This document shows, one piece after another, positions 1 through 7,912 of a stretch of DNA of 42,481 bases. The position numbers and the translations under genes are program-made. Position 1 is the stretch's first letter. Each line of letters begins with the position of its first letter. The notes below the pieces were generated by a model. That model saw nothing but the letters and a program-made list of their open reading frames with translations. It did no database searches and was not told the origin of the DNA. This DNA comes from Desulfobacterales bacterium (GTDB taxonomy: Bacteria > Desulfobacterota > Desulfobacteria > Desulfobacterales > CAFBRK01): the NCBI GenBank assembly GCA_021737185.1, contig JAIPEL010000024.1, forward strand, positions 1-42,481. The letters are read 5' to 3'.

Positions 1-73
1 GATGGAGGTTTCTGGATAAGCGCATAATTTTATTTCCCGAAGGGATACAATAGCGATCGGCAGATCTGACAAC

Positions 74-104
74 AAAGGACCGTCGGAAGTTCCGACGGTC
101 CTTT
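74..104 (-). terminator. Bidirectional hairpin terminator after etfBA
   Basis: A perfect 14-bp stem (74-87 with 91-104) with a 3-nt loop. One side ends in AAA and the other in TTTT, so it could stop transcription from either direction. It lies 31 bp beyond the etfA stop codon and most simply ends the etfBA transcript. Bases 1-73 show no gene or recognisable signal. Confidence 0.8.
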
Positions 105-135
105 TCACTTTAATGCCATAAGAGGGACAAGCAAC

Positions 136-1101
136 CTATCCCCGAAGTTTTTTGGCCTCCTCCGTGATCAGGGGCACGATCTCGAAAAGATCGCCGACGA
201 CGCCGTAGTCGGCCTTGGCGAAGATCGGCGCTTCAGGGTCTTTGTTGACGGCGACGATGACCTTGGATGTGGACATCCCGGCCAGGTGCTGAATCGCGCC
301 GGAGATGCCGCAGGCGATGTACAGGTTCGGGGAGACCACTTTTCCGGTCTGGCCGACCTGGTCTGCATGGGGACGCCACCCTTCGTCCACCGCTGATCGG
401 GAGGCGCCGACAGCCGCTCCCAGCGCTTCTGCCAACGCCTCGACAACGGTGTAGTCGGATCCGCCCATGCCCCTTCCGCCGGAAACCACGATATCGGCCT
501 CGGTCAGCTCGATCTTGCCGGTCTCCAGGGTTTTGTCGACGGTCTTGACTTGAATCGGCCCGGGATCGACGTCGATCTTTTCCATGCGACTTTCGCCTTC
601 TTTTTCCTCGATGCGCAGGGCATTGGGACGCAGGGCGGCGATCGGCGGATTGCCCTCTAAAATGACTTCGGCGATGATTTTCCCGCCGTACATCGGGCGG
701 GCGGCGACCCACTGTTCGCCGTCCAGGCGGATGCCGGTGGCATCCATGGCCAGGGGGGCGTCGATCCGGGCAGAAAGCCTTGCTGCCAGGTCTTTTCCCT
801 GGGCGGTGGCGCCGAGAAGCACCACGGACGGTTGCTCCTGTCGTATGCATTCGGCCAGGATCCGCACGTAGGCTTCGGTGGAATAATCGGCCAGCTCGGG
901 CCGGTCGGCCAGCAGGATACGGTCTGCACCGTATCGGCCCAGCGCTTCTGCGGCCTCCTCCACCCCGGAGCCGATCACCGCGGCCACCAGCGGCAGGCCG
1001 AGCCCGTCGGCCAGACGTCTTCCTTCGCTGACCGCCTCGAAGGACACCTTCCGAAAGGCGCCCTCGATTTGCTCGGAAATTGCAAAGATACAGGCTGACA
1101 T
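136..1101 (-). CDS. etfA: Electron transfer flavoprotein alpha subunit
   Basis: EtfA pairs with EtfB as an FAD-carrying heterodimer that shuttles electrons between acyl-CoA or other dehydrogenases and a membrane quinone oxidoreductase. The 321-residue product has the usual family length. Its C-terminal half shows the FAD-binding region: GRGMGG, then SRSAVDEGW, the QVGQTG segment and the IACGISGAIQH block, ending in the typical DLFEIVPLI tail. I start it at the ATG at 1101, which has AAGGAGA about 7 nt upstream; an in-frame upstream start at 1134 has no such site. It lies 55 bp after etfB and is followed by a strong hairpin, so etfBA forms a two-gene operon. The partner dehydrogenase is not in the window, so the substrate pathway (beta-oxidation or other) is open. 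Confidence 0.96.
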   Translation of the reverse strand: MSACIFAISEQIEGAFRKVSFEAVSEGRRLADGLGLPLVAAVIGSGVEEAAEALGRYGADRILLADRPELADYSTEAYVRILAECIRQEQPSVVLLGATAQGKDLAARLSARIDAPLAMDATGIRLDGEQWVAARPMYGGKIIAEVILEGNPPIAALRPNALRIEEKEGESRMEKIDVDPGPIQVKTVDKTLETGKIELTEADIVVSGGRGMGGSDYTVVEALAEALGAAVGASRSAVDEGWRPHADQVGQTGKVVSPNLYIACGISGAIQHLAGMSTSKVIVAVNKDPEAPIFAKADYGVVGDLFEIVPLITEEAKKLRG

Positions 1102-1156
1102 GAGATTCTCCTTCGGTTCGCCGCCGGAAAACACTCTCCCGGCAGCCTATGCTCGT

Positions 1157-1939
1157 TTAGATTACCTTGGCTTCCTCGTGAAGGGCCTTGACCAGTGCGG
1201 CCGCCTTTTCCGCCGCGCTTTCTCCTTCGATGATGCGCCCTCCGCCGCGCTCGGCAGGGGGAGACAGGGCGCGAATGCGCGCGGTCGGGCCTTCCAGGGC
1301 GCCGGCATCGAGGCCGAAATCGGCCAGGGTCTTGGTTTCCAGCGGTTTTTTCTTGGCCTTCATGATGCCCGGCAAGGAGGCATACCTCGGTTCGTTCAAT
1401 CCCCGCTGGGTGGTAAAGAGCATCGGCAGCGGGGATTCGACCACGACGGTGCCGCCTTCGATGGTTCGGTGGCAGCGGATGCTTCCGTCTAAAAGCTCGG
1501 TTTTGATCACCATGGAGACGTTGGGAATCCGAAGGTATTCGGCGACCGCCGGCCCCACCTGAAACTGGTCCGCATCGACCGCCCGCTGGCCGGCGATGAC
1601 CAGATCGAAAGGAATCTGTTTTACCGCCGCGGCAAGCACCCGTGCGGTGGCCAGGGCCCCTTTGCCGAGGGCGGCCGGATCATTGACGAGAACGCCGGTG
1701 TCGGCGCCCATGGCCAGCGCCGTTCGGATCGCCTCTACGGCCTTGTCCGTTCCCACGGAGAGAACGGTTACGCTGCCGCCCTGGGCTTCACGAATCCGCA
1801 AGGCCTCTTCCACGGCAAACTCGTCGTAGGGATTGATGACCCACTTGAGCTCTTCGGTTTTGATGGAAACTCCGTCATCGGCCACCTGAATCAGCGATTC
1901 GGTGGCCGGCACCTGTTTTAGCAGCACAACGATATCCAC
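1157..1939 (-). CDS. etfB: Electron transfer flavoprotein beta subunit
   Basis: EtfB is the AMP-binding partner of EtfA in the cytoplasmic electron-transfer flavoprotein. The 260-residue product begins MDIVVLLKQVPATES, has the INPYDEFAVEEALR segment and the family signature ending LPGIMKAKKKPLE, and matches the usual size. I choose a GTG start at 1939: GGAAGG lies about 9 nt upstream and the protein begins exactly at the conserved strand. An ATG at 1975 would add 12 unconserved residues. The signature region looks like an ordinary (non-bifurcating) ETF, but this cannot be settled from sequence alone. It is the first gene of the etfBA pair and is separated from the upstream exporter gene by 212 bp. 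Confidence 0.95.
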   Translation of the reverse strand: MDIVVLLKQVPATESLIQVADDGVSIKTEELKWVINPYDEFAVEEALRIREAQGGSVTVLSVGTDKAVEAIRTALAMGADTGVLVNDPAALGKGALATARVLAAAVKQIPFDLVIAGQRAVDADQFQVGPAVAEYLRIPNVSMVIKTELLDGSIRCHRTIEGGTVVVESPLPMLFTTQRGLNEPRYASLPGIMKAKKKPLETKTLADFGLDAGALEGPTARIRALSPPAERGGGRIIEGESAAEKAAALVKALHEEAKVI

Positions 1940-2126
1940 GTTCTTTTCCTTCCTTGCGCCTGGGCCCGGCAGCATTCAGGCTTCCGGGCGGATGGTCGGA
2001 TCCGGCCGCGGATGGTTCGGTCCGCGGCCTTGGCAGGAGCGCTCCCTGCCGCCCCATTTACCTAGTACTAGCACATCTTCAACAAAATAAACGCTAGAAA
2101 TATTTAGATAAATAATTGCTCACGAG

Positions 2127-2155
2127 TAGATACAAAAGGAGGCCTCAATTGTCAA
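2127..2155 (-). promoter_or_regulatory. Candidate etfB promoter
   Basis: On the minus strand TTGACA (2155-2150) is followed after 17 nt by TATCTA (2132-2127). The -35 box is perfect and overlaps the stop codon of the upstream exporter gene; the -10 is weak. The leader to etfB would be about 190 nt and contains a perfect 10-bp palindrome, CTAGTACTAG (2062-2071), which could be an operator. Assignment rests on box similarity only. Confidence 0.35.
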
Positions 2156-5100
2156 TGGCTCATTGCCGGGAGCTGGGAAAGGGCCCTTTCCAGCATCTGG
2201 GCCGGGGGAAGGTGCTCTTGGCCGCTCAGATCGACGGGCTCCAGTACAACGTCGGCTTTCCAGCCGTCGGATGAAAATCGGTGCTCGGCCAGCACGCGAC
2301 TGAGCCGGTCGCGCACGGATTTGGCTTTTTCCGGACCCGTTCTCGGCATCAGAAGACCAAAGGTGTTGATGTCGAGTCGTCCGAAGGTGTCGCACCGCCG
2401 GATGTCGGAAAAAAGACTGCGGCAAAGCTGTTCCAGGACCCGGTCTTGCGCCTCTGCGTCTTCGCTCTCTTTTCCGGCGGTAAAGTCGACCCTCATCACC
2501 AGCATCGACAGAGGCTCTTCAAACCGGCGGGCGCGGTAGGTTTCGACCTCCAGGATTTTGACGAACCCCCGGCGGTTGCACAGGTGGGTCAGATCGTCTT
2601 CCAGGCTCAATGCCGCCATGCAGTGGGTGGCGCTTTCCAGTCGGTCGCAGAGGATGTTCATCATGTTGAAAAAAAAGCGATGGGCCGTGGGCGGATAGAG
2701 CCACTGCAGCCGTTTGATCATTTTCATGTTGATTCGCAAAAGCTCGCCGGGTTGCTTTCCGATCACCGTGGCCGACCGCGGGGCCGAACGCAGGAGCCCC
2801 ATTTCCCCAACCACGTCCCCCACCCGAAGCCGTTGGACCAGCTTGTGGACGCATCCTGGATCGGTGGCCTCCGGGTCTTCGATGGGATCGAAGACATCCA
2901 GCCCCCCGGAAATCACCGCATACATCGAATCGCTGGCATCGCCCTTGCGAAAAAGCACCTCGCCGGCGGAAAACGGTTGGAGGCTGCCGGCCATGAGAAT
3001 GTAGTTGATCTGGGTGCGGGACAGGCCGTTGAACAGCGGAATCCCCAGCCGGGCCTCTTTTCCCAGCTTCAACCGGATCAGGTCCCAGATGGTGACCAGC
3101 TCGACGTGGAGCATCAGCGAAGGCAGCAGGATCAGATCCCCCACCAGGGCCGAGATCATGGTGATCACCATCATCGTTCCGAAGACCGCGGTTGGGGTAA
3201 AGTTCGACAGCGACAAAACGGCAAACCCGATGCTGATGGTAATGGTGGTAAAGACGATGGGCCGCCCCATGTGGAGAAGGGTCTCTTTCAGGGCCCGGCG
3301 ATCGTCCAGATCCTTTCGAAATTCCCGGTTGTATCGGACCATGTAATGGATCGTATCATCGACCGCCAGTCCGATGGCGATGCTGGCGATCAGGCTGGTA
3401 AACATGGAAAGTTCGACGCCGAACCATCCCATGATGCCGAAGTTGATCACGATGGGAAACAGGTTCGGCAGGATGGCGATCATACCGACCTTGGCCGAGA
3501 GAAAAAGCGTAAACATGATCGCAAAAACCAGGATCATGGTCAGCGACAGGCTCTTGATCTGGCCGCTGGTCAGCAGGTGGCTGCTGGCGGAGACGACGAC
3601 GCCGAATCCGGTGACGTTCCAGTTCAGGTCCGGGGAAAAGTGCTGTTTTGCGTAGTCGAGAACCTGATTTCGGGTCCGGAGAAAATCCCGGGAGCTGGAC
3701 ATGTGGGTGAGCAGCATGATGTTTGCCGCTGTAAAATTCGGTGTCATGAACCGGGTCATCATCTCTTCGCCGAGCATGATCCGGTAGCTGTTGATCAGCA
3801 TCCTGGCTTCCCAGGCCTCTTCGGGCAGGCGGTAATATTCCGGTTTGTAGCCGTTGGACGCGTAGTTGACGAGCTTGAGGTAGTCGGCAAAGGAGACGGT
3901 TTTGTCCACCCCGGGCAGCGTGTCCAGGTGGGCCTGCATCCGGGCGATGTCTGCGATGTGTTCGGAAGATTCGAAAAAGAATTCTTCCGGGCTTTCCACG
4001 ACGACGTTGATCGGAAAACTGCCGGAAAGGTGCCGGTAAATATCGTGAAAATGTCGGCTTACCGGAGTGTCCGGCTTGAAATAGCCGACCGGGTTGGTCT
4101 CCACCCGGAGCTGGAAAATTCCCAGGACGCAGAAGATGACCACCACTCCGAGCACCGGCAGGACCTTGCGCTGGTGGTGGAGATTCAACCGGATGATGAC
4201 AGAAAGAAGCCGCTCGATCCAGGGCGCCGAAGTGGCTTGCCTGGCCTTGGCGGACCTCCCCGGGGAAAGCAGGGACAGCCCGGCGGGAAACGCCGTCATC
4301 ACGATCACCAGCAGACTGACCATGCCGAAGCAGGAGAAAAGGGCGAATTCGCGGATCGCGGTGATCCGGTTCAGGAGCAGTGAACCCAGCCCGATGATGG
4401 TGGTTGTCACCGCCAAAATGGTCGGAAATCCGATGCTCGAAAATGCCTCCAGCACGATTTGCCGGGAACTGCGGGAAAATTTAGACTCCGCAATGCAGGC
4501 GGAAACGATGTGCAGGCAGTAGGCCGTGCCGACGGCGATCAGAAACACCGGAACGATCATGATCACCATCGACAGGGGAATGCGGGTCAGTGCCATGAGC
4601 CCGAAAGTCCAGACAAGAGTGAGGGTCACGCAGGCCAGGGGGAAAAACAGGTAGAGGATGCTTCGAAACAGGACCAGCAGCACCACGGCGATGAGAAGAA
4701 AAGTGATCGGCGGCAGGCGGAAGAAGTCTTTTTCCGTGAACTTTGCCAGGGCCTGGGAGACCAGCGGCATGCCGATCTGATACAGGGTCAAGCCCTCTTC
4801 GGCCCCGGCGATCAGGGCGGAGACGTCGCCGATGACCTGTTTGTGCTCGGCCTCGTTTTCCAGGAGCAGCGTCAGCACCGTGGCCGTGCGGTCTTCTGAA
4901 ATAAGATTGTTGCGAAACAATGAAACCGGCAAGAGCACTTCGGCAAACCGATCGAGGGGCCACTGACCGGTGGCATCGACGGCCTTGCGCACTTCGGGCA
5001 GGCTGATGACCCGCCGCACGCCCGCTATGGCCGCCGCCTGGTTTGAAAGGACCTCGATGTGGCGATAGGTGGCCGGATCGAAAATATCTCCTGCCTTGAT

Positions 5101-5340
5101 GACCACCCGGATGATTTCGTCTGATCCGAAGGTCTCCTTGAACGCGGCATATTGATCGGTTTCAGGAAGATCGTCGATGATCAGGTCGTAGATGGAGGTG
5201 CTGAAGGTCAGGTTCGGAATCTGCACTGCGAAAAAAAGGCTTACGGCCAGCACGGCGGCGATGACGATAAGCGGACGGCGAAGAACGATCTGGGAAAGGA
5301 ACCGTTGAAGGGAGAAAACCTTCAGGATGCGTTCGCTCAT
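2152..5340 (-). CDS. RND/MMPL exporter fused to cNMP-binding and degenerate GGDEF domains
   Basis: A 1062-residue inner-membrane protein. Residues 1-755 look like a two-repeat RND exporter of the MMPL/COG1033 type: TM1 near 22-40, a periplasmic loop, a TM bundle near 210-355, a second loop after 395-412 and a second TM bundle near 598-745 with a charged AVDDTIHY segment. A cyclic-nucleotide-binding domain follows (about 765-885), with the phosphate-binding cassette GEMGLLRSAPRSATV. Residues about 910-1056 resemble a GGDEF domain: DDLTHLCNRRGF matches the usual DxLTGLxNRR, but the active-site GGDEF is replaced by LDINTF, so cyclase activity is unlikely. Soluble exporters of this family normally lack such tails. 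The substrate is unknown (lipids or hydrophobic compounds are usual for MMPL proteins). It lies 67 bp downstream of apbE. The upstream ribosome site is weak (GGGAAG). Confidence 0.88.
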   Translation of the reverse strand: MSERILKVFSLQRFLSQIVLRRPLIVIAAVLAVSLFFAVQIPNLTFSTSIYDLIIDDLPETDQYAAFKETFGSDEIIRVVIKAGDIFDPATYRHIEVLSNQAAAIAGVRRVISLPEVRKAVDATGQWPLDRFAEVLLPVSLFRNNLISEDRTATVLTLLLENEAEHKQVIGDVSALIAGAEEGLTLYQIGMPLVSQALAKFTEKDFFRLPPITFLLIAVVLLVLFRSILYLFFPLACVTLTLVWTFGLMALTRIPLSMVIMIVPVFLIAVGTAYCLHIVSACIAESKFSRSSRQIVLEAFSSIGFPTILAVTTTIIGLGSLLLNRITAIREFALFSCFGMVSLLVIVMTAFPAGLSLLSPGRSAKARQATSAPWIERLLSVIIRLNLHHQRKVLPVLGVVVIFCVLGIFQLRVETNPVGYFKPDTPVSRHFHDIYRHLSGSFPINVVVESPEEFFFESSEHIADIARMQAHLDTLPGVDKTVSFADYLKLVNYASNGYKPEYYRLPEEAWEARMLINSYRIMLGEEMMTRFMTPNFTAANIMLLTHMSSSRDFLRTRNQVLDYAKQHFSPDLNWNVTGFGVVVSASSHLLTSGQIKSLSLTMILVFAIMFTLFLSAKVGMIAILPNLFPIVINFGIMGWFGVELSMFTSLIASIAIGLAVDDTIHYMVRYNREFRKDLDDRRALKETLLHMGRPIVFTTITISIGFAVLSLSNFTPTAVFGTMMVITMISALVGDLILLPSLMLHVELVTIWDLIRLKLGKEARLGIPLFNGLSRTQINYILMAGSLQPFSAGEVLFRKGDASDSMYAVISGGLDVFDPIEDPEATDPGCVHKLVQRLRVGDVVGEMGLLRSAPRSATVIGKQPGELLRINMKMIKRLQWLYPPTAHRFFFNMMNILCDRLESATHCMAALSLEDDLTHLCNRRGFVKILEVETYRARRFEEPLSMLVMRVDFTAGKESEDAEAQDRVLEQLCRSLFSDIRRCDTFGRLDINTFGLLMPRTGPEKAKSVRDRLSRVLAEHRFSSDGWKADVVLEPVDLSGQEHLPPAQMLERALSQLPAMSH

Positions 5341-5407
5341 AGGCGGTCTTCCCAGGAGGAGGTTCGATAACGTGCCGGAATGCAGCAGAAAATGTCACTC
5401 AAAATTA

Positions 5408-6550
5408 CTAGTTTCGACCGGTGTTGTCAACCGGCCAGGAGGGGGGAAATCCGGACGACGTCCGGTCGGATAAGCCGCCGCCGGCTTCCCGCACGACCAG
5501 CACGCACTCGACACCTTCCAGACGATCCACGAGTTCAATGCCCTCCTCGGGGGCAAGAACCATCAGGGCCGTGGCAAGGCCGTCTGCAAAGGAGCAGGTG
5601 TCGGCTGTCACCGACGCACTCACCACTCCGGTTTGCACCGGATAACCGTTGCGGGGATCGATCACGTGGGTGTAGACGATGCCGTTCCGGACAAAAAAAT
5701 TGCGGTAGTCGCCGCTGGTTGCCATGGCCCGGTCGGTCAGCGCCACGACCCGGTAGACCGAATCGAGGGCCGCCCCCTTTTCGGGGCGGTTGATGCCGAC
5801 TTTCCACCGGCTGCCGTCCGGCTTGCTGCCGACGGCCAGCACCTCTCCGCCGATTTCCACCAGGTGTCTGCCGAGGCCTTCGCCGCGGAGCAAAGAGGCG
5901 ATCTCGTCCACGGCATATCCCTTGGCGATGGATGCCAAATCCAGCGTCACGTCCGGTTTGGTCTTGACCAGAAACCCTTCGGGCAGGATCTTGATAGAAT
6001 CGAAGCCGATCCGCTTTTTCTGCACCTGGATTTCATGTTCGGACGGGACCCGCAGCCGGTCGCCCTTGTCATGAAACCCCCAGAGCCGGACCAGGGGGTT
6101 CACGGTGCCGTCCCAGCCGCCGTCCGTGAGGCGGTAGATGCGCTCGGCGGTCTGCATTACCCGGGTAAAATCGGCGGAGACCGCAAATTTTTCCCCGGTC
6201 CGGTAGAACCGGTTGAACCGGCTGATTTCGCTGTCGGGCCGGTAGGTCGAAAAGACCTGATTCAGCGCTTCGAGGCGAAGTTCGATCTTTTCCTTCAGCG
6301 CCTCTGCAGAGATCCCCCGGCCGCCGTAGGCCTTCACCTGATAGGTGGTTCCCATGGTCCGGCCGGAGATCACGATTTCCCGCTGCGCGTCGCAGCCGAA
6401 AACCAGACCAAGAAGGAGGAGAAAAAAAAGCCCAAGTAGCGGCAAAGATGCTGGATCCTGGATCCTGGATACTGGAAGAAGCCAGAACTCAGAACACAGA
6501 ACCCAGAATCGAGCAGGGGAAGGTTTTTTCTGAGGGAGCTTTTCAGACAT
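5408..6550 (-). CDS. apbE: FAD:protein FMN transferase, lipoprotein
   Basis: ApbE attaches FMN covalently to threonine of periplasmic or membrane flavoproteins such as NqrB/RnfG subunits. The core begins at SGRTMGTTYQVKAYG and includes LNQVFSTYRPDSEISRFN, the DGTVNPLVRLWGF block, the LDLASIAKGYAVD motif, the GGEVLAVG strand and the metal-binding THVIDPRNGYPV / SVTADTCSFADGLATA region, all typical. A hydrophobic segment ending LVFGC is a lipobox, so the mature protein should be lipid-anchored outside the inner membrane. The 5' end is odd: the roughly 38 residues before the lipobox are translated largely from a repeat tract (6448-6511). No good ribosome site precedes the ATGs at 6550 or 6577, so the true start is uncertain; a TTG just before the hydrophobic core is possible. 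The frame stays open further upstream through hypE, but that part is not coding. Confidence 0.88.
   Translation of the reverse strand: MSEKLPQKKPSPARFWVLCSEFWLLPVSRIQDPASLPLLGLFFLLLLGLVFGCDAQREIVISGRTMGTTYQVKAYGGRGISAEALKEKIELRLEALNQVFSTYRPDSEISRFNRFYRTGEKFAVSADFTRVMQTAERIYRLTDGGWDGTVNPLVRLWGFHDKGDRLRVPSEHEIQVQKKRIGFDSIKILPEGFLVKTKPDVTLDLASIAKGYAVDEIASLLRGEGLGRHLVEIGGEVLAVGSKPDGSRWKVGINRPEKGAALDSVYRVVALTDRAMATSGDYRNFFVRNGIVYTHVIDPRNGYPVQTGVVSASVTADTCSFADGLATALMVLAPEEGIELVDRLEGVECVLVVREAGGGLSDRTSSGFPPSWPVDNTGRN
6448..6511. repeat. Degenerate short-word repeat, GGATCCTGGAT / CAGAAC type
   Basis: A tract of loosely repeated words: ATGCTGGATCCTGGATCCTGG followed by CCAGAACTCAGAACACAGAACCC. The first part uses the same words, in the opposite orientation, as the tract at 7850-7907. 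It falls within or at the 5' end of apbE, between the nearest ATG and the lipoprotein signal core. Confidence 0.7.
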
Positions 6551-6612
6551 TGACGGCAATTTTTTACTGCAAGGCATCTTAGAACGTCTATAAAATCGCG
6601 GCAGCGATTTTA

Positions 6613-7629
6613 TCAGCAGATCCGAGGTAATTGTTCTCCTGCCAGCATGTCCACGATCCGACTGCCGCCGATGCGGGTTTTCATGACCACCTTTTTGGGA
6701 TGATCCGCCACCACCTCGCCGATGATGCACGCCTCTTTGCCGAAGCTGTCCCGTTTCACGGCAGCCAGCACCCGATCGGCGTGGTCCGGCTTGACGAAGG
6801 CGAGCAGCTTTCCTTCGTTGGCCAGGTAGAGCGGATCGAAGCCGAGAAGTTCGCAGATCCCGGACACTTCCTTTGCGATCGGGATCTTGTCTTCTTCGAT
6901 GTGGATACCGACTTGGGATTGGATGGCGATTTCGTTCAAGGCCGTCCCCACGCCTCCCCGGGTCGGGTCGCGGAGCACGTGGATATCCCGGCTGGCCATG
7001 AACATCTTCTTGACCATGTGGTTCAATGGGGCCGAATCGCTTTTCACCGGCGAGTCGAAATGAAGTTTCTCCCGCTGGGTGAGGATGGTCACCCCGTGGT
7101 CTGCCATGGTTCCCGAGAGGATGATCCGGTCTCCGGGCCGGGCCCGGCTGCCGCTGATCCGGATGTGCGGGTGGAGAAGCCCGATGCCCGAAGTGTTGAT
7201 GAACAGCCTGTCGGCGGCCCCCTTGGGAACGACTTTTGTGTCGCCGGTCACGATGGTCACCCCGGCAGCGGCGGCGGCCCGCTTCATGCTCTGAAGAACC
7301 CGCTTGAGCGCTTCCATGGCCAGCCCCTCTTCGAGAATCAATCCCACGCTCAAATACAGCGGGTTTGCTCCGCACATGGCCAGATCGTTGACCGTACCGT
7401 TTACGGCCAGATCGCCGATGTCGCCGCCCGGGAAAAAAATCGGATCCACGGTGTAGGTGTCTGTGGAAAAAGCCAGCCGCAGTCCCTGGACATCGAGAAC
7501 GGCACCGTCGTCAAGGCAGGCGAGTACGTCGTTTTGAAACATCGGAAGAAGCATATCGGTGGTCAGCCGATGGGACATTTTGCCTCCGCTGCCGTGGTCG
7601 AGCAGAATTTTGTCGTTCTTTTTCTGCAT
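6613..7629 (-). CDS. hypE: Hydrogenase maturation factor HypE (carbamoyl dehydratase)
   Basis: HypE dehydrates the carbamoyl group that HypF places on its C-terminal cysteine, giving the thiocyanate that becomes the cyanide ligands of the [NiFe] active-site iron. The 338-residue product has the N-terminal LLDHGSGGKMSHRL, the GDIGDLAVNGTVNDLAMCGA segment typical of the PurM-like ATP-binding fold, TGDTKVVP, RDPTRGGVGTALNE, and the invariant C-terminal PRIC with the acceptor cysteine as last residue. The start at 7629 has GGAAAGG about 8-12 nt upstream. It is separated from hypD by 283 bp filled with repeats, so it may be transcribed apart from, or processed away from, the hypFD transcript. apbE follows 62 bp downstream. 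Confidence 0.97.
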   Translation of the reverse strand: MQKKNDKILLDHGSGGKMSHRLTTDMLLPMFQNDVLACLDDGAVLDVQGLRLAFSTDTYTVDPIFFPGGDIGDLAVNGTVNDLAMCGANPLYLSVGLILEEGLAMEALKRVLQSMKRAAAAAGVTIVTGDTKVVPKGAADRLFINTSGIGLLHPHIRISGSRARPGDRIILSGTMADHGVTILTQREKLHFDSPVKSDSAPLNHMVKKMFMASRDIHVLRDPTRGGVGTALNEIAIQSQVGIHIEEDKIPIAKEVSGICELLGFDPLYLANEGKLLAFVKPDHADRVLAAVKRDSFGKEACIIGEVVADHPKKVVMKTRIGGSRIVDMLAGEQLPRIC

Positions 7630-7700
7630 ATTCAAACACCTTTCCGCCCCGCCATTGGCAGTGAGGCGATTCGTTTGATAAAAGGTAAAACTTCCTCGGA

Positions 7701-7800
7701 CGTCATCCCGGGCGAAGCGAAGCGGAGACCCGGGATCCAGGAAAAGGCTGGATTCCCCCGGATCGGAGTCCGGGGCAGGCTTGTCAAGCCCGGAATGACG
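7701..7800. repeat. Composite palindromic intergenic repeat, CGTCATCCCGGG type
   Basis: The element starts CGTCATCCCGGG and ends CCCGGAATGACG, giving imperfect terminal inverted arms. Inside are two further hairpins: GGGATCCAG with CTGGATTCCC (about 7733-7756) and CCCCGGA with TCCGGGG (7756-7775). The whole resembles the REP/BIME-like 'GTCATTCCGGGCTTG...' class of palindromes found in many proteobacteria. It has no coding potential and sits between hypD and hypE. Confidence 0.75.
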
Positions 7801-7849
7801 GACTGGCAACAACGAAGTTTCATACGAAATTAAAAAACATAGCCGATCT

Positions 7850-7907
7850 CATCCAGATTCAGCATCCAGGATCCAGCATCCAGGATCCAGCATCCAGCAT
7901 CCAGCAT
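7850..7907. repeat. Degenerate short-word tandem repeat, AGGATCCAGCATCC type
   Basis: Seven or so near-copies of the 7-mer ATCCAGN (ATCCAGG, ATCCAGC) arranged irregularly, directly after the hypD stop codon on the minus strand. There is no CRISPR-like spacer structure. The same words appear inverted at 6448-6480 near apbE. Confidence 0.8.
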
Positions 7908-7912
7908 CATCC

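Noticed and set aside
2281-4383. A 700-codon open frame on the plus strand opposite the RND exporter
   Set aside because: It is antisense to a protein with clear domains, its translation is low-complexity (rich in H, D, G, Q) with no recognisable motif, and such shadows are expected in GC-rich coding DNA.
7850-7907. CRISPR array
   Set aside because: The repeat units are about 7-14 bp with no unique spacers of constant length, and no cas genes are near.
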